A stretch of 5,536 bases of DNA from NCBI GenBank assembly GCA_964411125.1, contig CAYPJU010000162.1:1-5536 (forward strand). The letters are read 5' to 3'. This DNA comes from JBFIHF01 sp964411125 (GTDB lineage: Bacteria; Myxococcota_A; Bradymonadia; Bradymonadales; Bradymonadaceae). The position numbers were made by a program, and so were the translations under genes. This document shows, piece by piece, positions 1-5,443 of the stretch. The notes under the pieces are model-generated. The model was not told where the DNA came from and ran no database searches. It was given only the letters and a program-made list of their open reading frames with translations. Within the stretch, counting starts at the first letter, position 1. Each line of letters starts with the position of its first letter.

Positions 1-18
1 AATCGTCCAAAGGTTCAC
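1..18 (-). CDS. Possible start of a further gene, cut by the window edge
   Basis: A GTG codon at 18..16 opens a frame reading MNLWTI up to the window edge. A GGAG Shine-Dalgarno sequence lies at 29..26, seven bases upstream, which is good spacing. The frame would follow pth in the same direction after a gap of 45 bases. Only six residues are visible, so no product can be named. They do not resemble the usual YchF start (a glycine-rich GTPase P-loop close to the N-terminus), although ychF often follows pth in bacteria. The start is an inference from the ribosome binding site alone. Confidence 0.35.
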
Positions 19-40
19 TGTTTCACTCCAATCGTTTGGC

Positions 41-59
41 GTTCGACGGCCTGTCGAAC
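41..59 (-). terminator. Short hairpin after pth
   Basis: A perfect 7-bp inverted repeat (GTTCGAC and GTCGAAC) with a 5-base loop begins four bases after the pth stop codon. No T-run follows on the minus strand, so it is not a canonical intrinsic terminator. It may be a pause, processing or mRNA-protecting hairpin between pth and the next gene. Confidence 0.3.
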
Positions 60-63
60 TTCC

Positions 64-630
64 TTATCGTCCATTGAATTCGTTCTGAGCGGCTTCGGGA
101 CCGCTCTCGATAATCGTCTCTGCGATGCGCCACGCTTCTTCCAGCGTGTCATCCAACTGGTCCAACTCATCGGGTCGGAAGGGGCCGAGCACCCAGTTCG
201 TCACGTCACCGTGCTCGGGGCGCCCGACTCCGATCCGAACGCGCACGAAATCGCGCGTTCCGATCTTGTCGATGATGTCTCGCAAGCCGTTGTGACCGCC
301 GTGGCCACCCCCTACTTTGACGCGCGTCGCGCCCGGGGCGAGGTCGATCTCGTCGTGCATCACGACGATCCGCTCGGGTTCCACGTCGTAGAACCGTGCA
401 GCGGCGGCGACCGACTTTCCGGAGAGGTTCATGTAGGTATCCGGCTCGAGGAGTACGACCTTCTTGTTGCCGCACATTCCGGAGCCGTAACGACCATGAA
501 ATTTTTGCTGTGTCAACGGGATTCGCCATCGATCCGAACATCGATCGACGGCCATGAAGCCGACGTTGTGCCGAGTAGCGGCATACTTCGGCCCCGGGTT
601 TCCGAGGCCCACCAGCAGATAATCGGTCAC
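64..630 (-). CDS. pth: Peptidyl-tRNA hydrolase
   Basis: Cytoplasmic enzyme that cleaves the ester bond of peptidyl-tRNA released early from ribosomes, which recycles the tRNA and is usually essential. The 188 residues match the family length (194 in E. coli). Visible family motifs are LGNPG with Asn11, TRHNVG with the catalytic His21, YMNLSG with Asn68, HDEID with the catalytic Asp93, and GGHNGLRD with Asn114. These correspond to E. coli Asn10, His20, Asn68, Asp93 and Asn114. The start is a GTG at 630..628. It is well supported because the canonical VGLGNPG motif begins seven residues in. The gene lies 14 bases after rplY. There is no clear Shine-Dalgarno sequence in that gap, so initiation may depend on ribosomes finishing rplY. 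It is the last complete gene of the tRNA-Gln/prs/rplY/pth unit and ends with TAA. Confidence 0.97.
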   Translation of the reverse strand: MTDYLLVGLGNPGPKYAATRHNVGFMAVDRCSDRWRIPLTQQKFHGRYGSGMCGNKKVVLLEPDTYMNLSGKSVAAAARFYDVEPERIVVMHDEIDLAPGATRVKVGGGHGGHNGLRDIIDKIGTRDFVRVRIGVGRPEHGDVTNWVLGPFRPDELDQLDDTLEEAWRIAETIIESGPEAAQNEFNGR

Positions 631-644
631 GGATCGAATCCGGG

Positions 645-1268
645 TCAGGCTTCGGCAGCTTCTTCTGCTCCCGCCTCGCCTTCAGCGCCCTTCTTCGTAC
701 CACGGGGCACGATGACTCGAGCGACGGCGTAGTCGACGTCGAAGCCGGGCTCGATCCCTTCACCGAGGTCGAGCTCGCTCGCCAACAGCGAGTCGCCACG
801 ACGAAGCGGCGTGATGTCGTGCTCGATACGCTCGGGGATGTCGTCGGGCTTGCAGACGATCGGGACTTCGGCACGGACCATCTGCAGACGGCCACCTTCA
901 CGGACGCCGCGCGGTCGGCCGGTCGTGGTGACAGGCACCGTGACGCGGACGGGAGCTTCCGGGTCGACCGACACGAAGTCGGCGTGCAGAAGTTCCTGAC
1001 GGATCGGGTCGATCTGGTATTCGCGGACCATGACGCGGTCGTACGACGACCCGCCGTTGATCTGCAGACCGAAGACGAGGTTGGTGCGGCGCGGCCCGGT
1101 GAGGAGCTTGTAGAGCTCTTCGGGGTTCGCGGTGACCGCACGGGTTTCGTCCACGCCAGCGCCGTACACCACAGCGGGGATCAGTCCGTCGGCGCGAAGT
1201 TTGCGCGCGACGCCCTTGCCCGAATTGTCTCGGGGCTCGACGACGAATTTGCTTCTATCCTCAGACAT
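645..1268 (-). CDS. rplY: 50S ribosomal protein L25, long CTC/TL5 form
   Basis: Binds 5S rRNA in the central protuberance of the large ribosomal subunit. The protein has 207 residues, against about 94 in E. coli L25, so it is the two-domain CTC/TL5 form. The L25 domain covers about residues 5-95 and shows GKGVARKLR, IPAVVYG and the IDPIRQELLHADF segment. The C-terminal beta domain covers about 100-190, with VPVTTTGRPRGVREGG, DIPERIEHDI and GDSLLASEL. An acidic Ala/Glu-rich tail (about 192-207) closes the protein. I chose the ATG at 1268 because an AAGGAAGGAAG purine run lies just upstream. The in-frame ATG at 1283 directly follows the prs stop, would add five residues, and would place that ribosome binding site inside the gene. 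The prs-rplY gap is 15 bases. Neighbouring prs and pth are common partners of rplY in bacteria. Confidence 0.95.
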   Translation of the reverse strand: MSEDRSKFVVEPRDNSGKGVARKLRADGLIPAVVYGAGVDETRAVTANPEELYKLLTGPRRTNLVFGLQINGGSSYDRVMVREYQIDPIRQELLHADFVSVDPEAPVRVTVPVTTTGRPRGVREGGRLQMVRAEVPIVCKPDDIPERIEHDITPLRRGDSLLASELDLGEGIEPGFDVDYAVARVIVPRGTKKGAEGEAGAEEAAEA

Positions 1269-1269
1269 A

Positions 1270-1280
1270 CTTCCTTCCTT
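1270..1280 (-). promoter_or_regulatory. Ribosome binding site deciding the rplY start
   Basis: The minus strand reads AAGGAAGGAAG, which contains AAGGA seven bases before the ATG at 1268. The alternative ATG at 1283 abuts the prs stop codon and lacks a comparable site, so this element favours the shorter 207-residue product. Confidence 0.75.
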
Positions 1281-1283
1281 CAT

Positions 1284-2249
1284 TCATCGACTCGAAAGTC
1301 GAAACAGAGAGCTGACCGAATCGCCTCCATGCACCCGTCGAATCGACTCGCCGAGTAGCTCACCAACCGAAACGACGCGAATTTTTTCGCAATCGCGGGC
1401 CTGATCGGAGCGCGGGATGGTATCGGTTACGAGAACTTTTTCAATCACGGAACGCTCGATTCTTTCGACCGCCGGTCCGGACAGGATCGGATGGGTCGCC
1501 GCGGCGTAGACTTTCTCGGCGCCGTGGTCGAGGATCGCCGCCGCAGCTTGAGTGAGAGTTCCTGCGGTGTCGATCATGTCGTCGACGATGACTGCCGTCC
1601 GTCCCTGGACGTCGCCGATGAGATGCATCGCTTCGGCGACGCCCGGCTTGCTGCGACGTTTATCGACGATCGCGAGCGGACAGCGGAAGACTTTGGAGTA
1701 GTGGCGAGCCCGCTCGACGCCGCCCGCATCGGGCGAGACGATCACGAGCTCGTCGTCGGGGATCGCGAGCTCGCGGATCCCCATGCTGAGGACCGGGCTC
1801 GAGTAGACGTGATCGACGGGACAGGTGAAGAAGCCCTGAATCTGTCCCGCATGCAGGTCCATCGTGATGAGTCGGCTGATCCCGCTCGTCTGCAAGAGGT
1901 CTGCGACCAGCTTGGCGGTGATGGGGGAGCGCGCGGCGACCTGTCGGTCCTGGCGAGCGTAGCCGAAGTAGGGGATCACCGCCGTGATGCTGTGAGCCGA
2001 CGCGCGACGCAGCGCGTCGACGAGGATCATCAGCTCCATCAGGTTGTCGTTGACCGGCCACGACAAGCTCTGGATCACGAAGACATCGCGATGCCGGACG
2101 CTCTCGCCGACCTCGACTTGGATCTCTCCGTCGGAGAATCGACCGACCGTAGCTTCGCCGATCGGGATCCCGAGGTATCGGGAGATCGCCTCGCTCAGGT
2201 CGGGGTTCGAGTTCCCGGTGAAGAGCCTCAACTGGTCATGCATCGCCAT
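1284..2249 (-). CDS. prs: Ribose-phosphate pyrophosphokinase (PRPP synthase)
   Basis: Cytoplasmic enzyme that transfers pyrophosphate from ATP to ribose 5-phosphate, giving PRPP for purine, pyrimidine, NAD, histidine and tryptophan synthesis. The 321 residues match class I enzymes (315 in E. coli). Visible motifs: LFTGNSNP near the N-terminus, FSDGE (38-42), the ATP-binding YARQDR segment (97-102), His133 in MDLHAGQIQGFF, the SPDAGGVERA loop (172-181), Lys197 and Arg199 in DKRR, and the PRPP-binding loop VDDMIDTAGT (222-231). The ATG at 2249 has a GAGG sequence five bases upstream. A second ATG two codons in is possible. The open frame continues upstream through the tRNA gene, but those codons are not coding. 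The gene starts 11 bases after tRNA-Gln and ends 15 bases before rplY, so it is very probably co-transcribed with both. No key residue appears to be missing. Confidence 0.97.
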   Translation of the reverse strand: MAMHDQLRLFTGNSNPDLSEAISRYLGIPIGEATVGRFSDGEIQVEVGESVRHRDVFVIQSLSWPVNDNLMELMILVDALRRASAHSITAVIPYFGYARQDRQVAARSPITAKLVADLLQTSGISRLITMDLHAGQIQGFFTCPVDHVYSSPVLSMGIRELAIPDDELVIVSPDAGGVERARHYSKVFRCPLAIVDKRRSKPGVAEAMHLIGDVQGRTAVIVDDMIDTAGTLTQAAAAILDHGAEKVYAAATHPILSGPAVERIERSVIEKVLVTDTIPRSDQARDCEKIRVVSVGELLGESIRRVHGGDSVSSLFRLSSR

Positions 2250-2260
2250 GTTGCCTCGCA

Positions 2261-2332
2261 TTGGGGTGCCAGGGTTCGAACCTGGGAATGGCGGTACCAA
2301 AAACCGCTGCCTTACCGCTTGGCTACACCCCA
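2261..2332 (-). tRNA. trnQ: tRNA-Gln (anticodon UUG)
   Basis: A complete 72-base cloverleaf can be folded by eye. The acceptor arms are TGGGGTG and CACCCCA, with the U1-A72 pair typical of glutamine tRNAs. The D arm is GCC/GGC, the anticodon arm GCGGT/ACCGC and the T arm CCAGG/CCTGG around TTCGAAC. The 7-base anticodon loop places TTG at 34-36 (plus-strand caa at 2298-2300), with G at position 37. The discriminator base is A (2261). The 3' CCA is not encoded and must be added by tRNA nucleotidyltransferase. The gene is first in the transcript, six bases after a strong hairpin and 11 bases before prs. Confidence 0.97.
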
Positions 2333-2338
2333 AGATGC

Positions 2339-2368
2339 TTCGAGACGGCCGAAAATTGCCGTCTCGAA
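2339..2368 (-). promoter_or_regulatory. Perfect 11-bp leader hairpin before tRNA-Gln
   Basis: The arms TTCGAGACGGC and GCCGTCTCGAA (2339-2349 and 2358-2368) are exact inverted complements around an 8-base AT-rich loop. The hairpin would start two or three bases after the predicted transcription start and end six bases before the tRNA 5' end. There is no T-run on its 3' side. A 5'-stabilising, RNase P-guiding or protein-binding leader structure is more likely than a terminator. The structure is seen in the sequence; the role is inferred. Confidence 0.6.
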
Positions 2369-2377
2369 CGCGCGGTG

Positions 2378-2406
2378 TAACTAGCATTCCGCGGTTGGGG
2401 TGTCAA
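2378..2406 (-). promoter_or_regulatory. Sigma-70-type promoter of the tRNA-Gln/prs/rplY/pth unit
   Basis: On the minus strand a perfect -35 TTGACA (2406..2401) is followed by a 17-base spacer and TAGTTA (2383..2378). A TG pair just before TAGTTA forms an extended -10 (TGC-TAGTTA). The -10 hexamer itself matches the consensus weakly. The predicted start is near 2371. The bases after the -10 are GC-rich (CACCGCGCG), as in promoters of stable RNA genes that respond to growth rate. No other promoter-like signal is evident in the short gaps inside the operon. Confidence 0.6.
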
Positions 2407-2408
2407 AC

Positions 2409-2428
2409 GGCGGCGCGATCGCGACGCC
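2409..2428 (-). terminator. GC-rich palindrome between the two transcription units
   Basis: A 20-bp near-perfect palindrome (9 of 10 base pairs) is centred on GCGATCGC. As RNA from the lipoprotein operon it could form an 8-bp stem with one mismatch and a GATC loop, 12 bases after the P3 stop. Only GTTT follows, so as an intrinsic terminator it is weak. It also ends two bases before the -35 box of the tRNA operon and could be an operator there. Both readings are inferences. Confidence 0.4.
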
Positions 2429-2440
2429 GATGCGGGCACT

Positions 2441-3061
2441 TCACTCGACGGGGAGGATGCAGACGCCGAGGCGTTGCTCACCCTGGTATCGAATGCATTC
2501 GTAAGAATCGGGGCAGTCGGGGCTCACGCCGTCACAGAAGTAAAGGCAGCGAGGGTTGGCTCCGCCGGTCGATCGGCAGTGGAGGCCTACACCGCAGTCG
2601 GCGTCGGTCTCGCAGATCGCCTCGTTCTCCCCCGCCCCGGCGGGACCGCACGTCGACGCAATCGTCGCGCCATCGAGGACGCAATGCTCGTCCGCGCCGC
2701 AGCCCGTCTGACAGATCGGATCACAGGGGCCGATCGCCGGATCGAGCTCGTCGCACCCCGGCGTCCCGTTGTTGGACGCCGAGGTCGAGCCGTTGTTCGA
2801 ACCCGACGTCGACTGATTGTTCGTCGACGCCGTTCCGTTGTTGGAGGCGACCGTACCGTTGTTGGAGCCGGCCGCGGTGCCGTTGTTCGACGCCGCGGTA
2901 CCGTTGTTGGATCCGGCGGTGCCGTTGTTCGACGCTGCAGTGCCGTTGTTGGAGCCGGCGGTACCGTTGTTGGTCGCGCCTCCGTTGTTGCTGGAAGCGC
3001 TACCGTTGTTGGAACCACACGCCGCGACGCCGAGCGCCGCGATGACCAGAACTGTCCGCAT
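2441..3061 (-). CDS. Cysteine-rich lipoprotein with Asn-Asn-Gly repeat stalk (P3)
   Basis: Unrecognised exported protein of 206 aa. The signal peptide ends in a lipobox, VAAC, with lipidated Cys15. Gly16 at +2 does not match the Asp inner-membrane retention signal, so outer-membrane or surface placement is likely. Residues 17-100 are a low-complexity stalk of 12 Asn-Asn units, mostly SNNGT, with a 7-residue period. Residues 103-201 form a compact domain with 14 cysteines, closely matching residues 134-239 of P2 in both sequence and cysteine spacing. The protein ends LGVCILPVE. The ATG at 3061 is preceded by AGGAG seven bases upstream (3073..3069), directly after the P2 stop. A longer open frame reaches 3277 but would overlap P2 and lacks a signal peptide at its start. 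It is the last gene of the P1-P2-P3 operon. A role in surface binding or adhesion is only a guess. Confidence 0.88.
   Translation of the reverse strand: MRTVLVIAALGVAACGSNNGSASSNNGGATNNGTAGSNNGTAASNNGTAGSNNGTAASNNGTAAGSNNGTVASNNGTASTNNQSTSGSNNGSTSASNNGTPGCDELDPAIGPCDPICQTGCGADEHCVLDGATIASTCGPAGAGENEAICETDADCGVGLHCRSTGGANPRCLYFCDGVSPDCPDSYECIRYQGEQRLGVCILPVE
2879..2962 (-). repeat. Two 42-bp direct repeats in the P3 stalk
   Basis: Units 2921-2962 and 2879-2920 match at 38 of 42 bases and encode the same 14 residues, TAGSNNGTAASNNG. All four differences are silent. The 42-bp unit is itself two 21-bp sub-repeats, each coding one Asn-Asn-Gly unit. Less regular copies flank it over about 2760-3010. 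Unit lengths are multiples of three, so copy-number changes would alter stalk length but keep the frame. Confidence 0.85.
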
Positions 3062-3075
3062 CGTCGTTCTCCTGC

Positions 3076-4080
3076 TCACATGCTCGGAGCGCAGACGCCG
3101 AAGTCGGCGCCCTGGATCATCGCGCACATCTCGTTGGCGCCGCAGGTGCTCATGTCGACACACTTCTGACGACAGGTCAGCATGTCGGCCGACGGTCCGA
3201 CGCACGCGAGGTCGTCCCCGCACTCGGTCGGCGAGGAGCACGCTTCGCCCACTCCTTTGGTGCCGTGGGCGACACACTGATTACCCGCCTGAGTCGGGTA
3301 GCAGTTCTGGCCGTCCATGCAGGAGTCGTTCGGGAACTGCGTGCAGCCGTCCATCGGGACGATGCAGATGCCGAGATCGGGGACGTTGGGATCGAGCAGG
3401 GCGCAGGTCTCCCCCTGCGCGCACGAGGGCTCTCCACCCGTGGCGCGGCAGAACTTGCGGCACGTGGAGGTCACCCCGTCGGTGCTGAGGCAGCCGAGGC
3501 CGACGGCGCACGCGGTGTTCTGATCGCACGTCTGTCCCTGCGTCGCGGCCCCGGAAGGCTGGCAGAGGGCCATGAGCGGGTCGTTCGCCGAAGCGCGCCC
3601 GGCGATGCAACCCTGGTTCGGGCCACAGCCGGTCTGGCAAAGCGGGTCACAGACGCCGAGCGACGGGTCGATCTCGTCGCATCCACCGTTGGTGGTCCCG
3701 TTGTTCGTCCCGGTCGTGCCGTTGTTGTTCGTCACGCCGTTGTTGTTCGTCACGCCGTTGTTGTTCGTGACGCCGTTGTTGTTCGTGACGCCGTTGTTGT
3801 TCGTCACGCCGTTGTTGTTCGTCGCGCCGTTGTTGTCACCGCCGACGTTCACGCACAGGCCGCTCTCGCAGGCAAACCCTGCGTCGCAAGCACCATCCAC
3901 GCAGTTGTCCCAACACTTCTCGACGGTGTTCACGGTCGCGAACGTCTGGTCGGCACCGCAAGTGGCACCGTTGTTCGTGTCGCCGTTGTTGGATGCGCCG
4001 CCGCCGCAGGCGACGCCGAACATGGCGAAGCTCGCGACGATACAACCGACACCAAGGCTCTTTCGAATTACGTCATGCAT
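3076..4080 (-). CDS. Cysteine-rich lipoprotein with three cysteine domains and Asn-rich linker (P2)
   Basis: Unrecognised exported protein of 334 aa. The signal peptide has a basic N-region (Arg6, Lys7) and ends FGVAC with lipidated Cys25; Gly26 is at +2. The layout is: a short Asn-Asn-Gly spacer (30-39); a 6-cysteine domain (41-76); an Asn-rich linker (83-132) built on six TNNNG units; a 14-cysteine domain (134-239) paralogous to P3; and a 12-cysteine domain (246-330). The last domain repeats the C-terminal half of the 14-cysteine spacing, with C-x11-C-x5-C-x5-C-x9-C-x3-C-x5-C-x5-C-x10-C. Both larger domains end in a Gly-hydrophobic-Cys motif (LGIC, FGVC). Mature cysteines number 32 besides Cys25, consistent with complete disulfide pairing. 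The ATG at 4080 has GAGGAG eight bases upstream (4094..4089). P2 follows P1 by 41 bases and precedes P3 by 14. Function is unknown. Confidence 0.9.
   Translation of the reverse strand: MHDVIRKSLGVGCIVASFAMFGVACGGGASNNGDTNNGATCGADQTFATVNTVEKCWDNCVDGACDAGFACESGLCVNVGGDNNGATNNNGVTNNNGVTNNNGVTNNNGVTNNNGVTNNNGTTGTNNGTTNGGCDEIDPSLGVCDPLCQTGCGPNQGCIAGRASANDPLMALCQPSGAATQGQTCDQNTACAVGLGCLSTDGVTSTCRKFCRATGGEPSCAQGETCALLDPNVPDLGICIVPMDGCTQFPNDSCMDGQNCYPTQAGNQCVAHGTKGVGEACSSPTECGDDLACVGPSADMLTCRQKCVDMSTCGANEMCAMIQGADFGVCAPSM
3713..3838 (-). repeat. 18-bp tandem repeat coding the P2 Asn-rich linker
   Basis: Six full units in phase from 3713 to 3820, plus a partial seventh to 3838. The plus-strand unit is GTCACGCCGTTGTTGTTC. 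Units at 3731, 3749 and 3803 are identical, those at 3767 and 3785 differ only at one base (GTGACG), and the outer units are diverged. On the minus strand each unit codes six residues (NNNGVT type). The 18-bp period keeps the frame when copies are gained or lost. Confidence 0.93.
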
Positions 4081-4121
4081 TACAGATTCTCCTCATTTTC
4101 GGATCGCTTCGATGGGAAGCA

Positions 4122-5435
4122 TCATTCACAAAGTCCGTTCGAATTGCACGTGTACCCGCAAGAGGTAGTGGTTCCGCAACAATCCTCGTTGACCGTCGCA
4201 GAAGTGCATCGGATTCGGCACTGCCCTGACTGGCACACCCAGTCGGTGCTCGCGCCACAGTCGGAGGCGCTCGCACACGGCAGCAGACAGACGCCGAGCT
4301 CGCCGCGCGCTGGAAGTGCGTAGAGCTGGCACACCGTCGGGTCCCCCCCTGCGGTGATCCCCGCGCAGTCGTTCGCGTCGTCGCGACAGTACTGAAGACA
4401 GACCCCGTCGGTCGGCTGGGTGAAGCACAACATCGCGTCGTCGCACGCCTCGCCGGGATCCCGACAGAGCGCGAACGGGGTCGACCCGATGCTCGTCTCC
4501 GGGGTGCAGAGGCTCGTGCGGGTGGTCAGCGGCGAGGCGCACGACTGGCCCGACGGGCATCCGGGGGAGGCCGCGAAAGGATCGCAGATCTGTGAGCAGA
4601 CCCCCGACGCTCCCTCGACCCGGCAATAAGTTCCCTGGACGCATCCGTTCGTGTCCGGATTGCAGGTTCCCCCCAGCGGGGTCGTCCCGGCGGTCACGCA
4701 GACTTTGTGCTCGTTCGCCAGCGCGACGCAACTGTCGGCACCACAGTCCGCATCGGTCGCACACGCAGACGGTACGCAGACCGCCCGAGTCCCAGCCGAG
4801 ACGCAGTACTCGGTCAGCGGACAGGTCGACGGCTCTCCGGCGGTGTCGCAGTAGTCGAAACAGCGGCCAGCCCCATCGTAGGAGATGCACGCGTACCCGT
4901 TCTGCTCGGGGCGATTCTCGTCACACGGCTGACCCGGGGCAGTGCAGTCGGGGAACGTGCAACCACTCGCGGTGCACACTTGCCCCCCCGAACACGCCGG
5001 CATGCAGGCCGATACGCACTGTCCGTCGCTGCACACTTCGTTCGCCGCGCAGGCGGGCGTGCACGTCGCGGGCGCGGGCATGTCGGGGGAACCGGCGTCC
5101 GTCGTCCCCATGTCGGGCACCCCGAGATCATTGCCCCCCGGAGCTCCGACGTCGGGTTGCACGCCGTCTTCTCCCGTATCGCCCTCGCCGCCGCCCATGT
5201 CGCGGTCCAGGGTCCCGTTGTTGTTCACCGGCGGAACACGACCGTTGTTCGTGATCTCAATCGCCCCGTCTTTGCACTGCAGCGTCTCCGGGTCGCACAA
5301 CTGCCCGATCGGACAGTCGGTATCACCCGCGCACGGGACGTCGTCCACACCGCTCGTCGCGCAGCCAGACGCCATCATCAACATCGGCAGAGACACGGAC
5401 GCCAGGAGCCGGCGAATTTCGGAGCGGTACAACAT
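4122..5435 (-). CDS. Large multi-domain cysteine-rich lipoprotein (P1)
   Basis: Unrecognised exported protein of 437 aa. The signal peptide has basic residues (Arg4, Arg8, Arg9) and ends MMASGC with lipidated Cys25; Ala26 is at +2. A first small module, C-x5-C-x5-C-x6-C (35-54), is followed by NNG and NNNG motifs and an acidic Gly/Asp/Pro-rich linker to about 123. Then come two copies of C-x3-C-x5-C-x4-C (125-140 and 144-159), then larger modules at 164-220, 225-246, 258-310, 324-383, 387-406 and 410-436. The 258-310 module has the same 8-cysteine pattern as P2 and P3, and LGVCLLP (381-386) recalls their ends. Mature cysteines number 50 besides Cys25. It is first in the operon. No Shine-Dalgarno sequence precedes the ATG at 5435, which lies almost at the predicted transcription start. 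Secreted disulfide-rich architecture is clear; function is unknown. Confidence 0.88.
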   Translation of the reverse strand: MLYRSEIRRLLASVSLPMLMMASGCATSGVDDVPCAGDTDCPIGQLCDPETLQCKDGAIEITNNGRVPPVNNNGTLDRDMGGGEGDTGEDGVQPDVGAPGGNDLGVPDMGTTDAGSPDMPAPATCTPACAANEVCSDGQCVSACMPACSGGQVCTASGCTFPDCTAPGQPCDENRPEQNGYACISYDGAGRCFDYCDTAGEPSTCPLTEYCVSAGTRAVCVPSACATDADCGADSCVALANEHKVCVTAGTTPLGGTCNPDTNGCVQGTYCRVEGASGVCSQICDPFAASPGCPSGQSCASPLTTRTSLCTPETSIGSTPFALCRDPGEACDDAMLCFTQPTDGVCLQYCRDDANDCAGITAGGDPTVCQLYALPARGELGVCLLPCASASDCGASTDWVCQSGQCRIRCTSATVNEDCCGTTTSCGYTCNSNGLCE

Positions 5436-5443
5436 GCCGCGCG

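Noticed and set aside
28..39. CCAA/TTGG inverted repeat near the left edge
   Set aside because: Only four base pairs, and it overlaps the possible ribosome binding site; not distinguishable from chance.
1491..2384. Long plus-strand open frame (297 codons)
   Set aside because: It is antisense to prs and tRNA-Gln, both identified with high confidence, and its translation has no recognisable motif. GC-rich coding DNA commonly gives such shadow frames.
2250..2387. N-terminal extension of prs to 2387
   Set aside because: These codons are the tRNA-Gln gene and its leader hairpin. Prs family proteins begin close to the LFTGN motif, as with the ATG at 2249.
3062..3277. N-terminal extension of P3 to 3277
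   Set aside because: It would overlap the 3' end of P2 in another frame, and the extra residues are Arg-rich shadow sequence. The ATG at 3061 has AGGAG and is followed at once by a signal peptide.
3713..3838. CRISPR-like array
   Set aside because: The 18-bp units are directly adjacent with no spacers and code for a regular protein linker.
4106..4120. 5-bp hairpin (GCTTC/GAAGC) between P1 and P2
   Set aside because: Too short and without a T-run to call a terminator; such stems are expected by chance in an intergenic gap.
2044..4323. Plus-strand frames over the lipoprotein genes, including Arg/Ser-rich and Val/Leu-rich translations
   Set aside because: Their repeats are the complements of the Asn-Asn-Gly codons of P2 and P3. 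The minus-strand frames have signal peptides, lipoboxes, ribosome binding sites and ordered cysteines.
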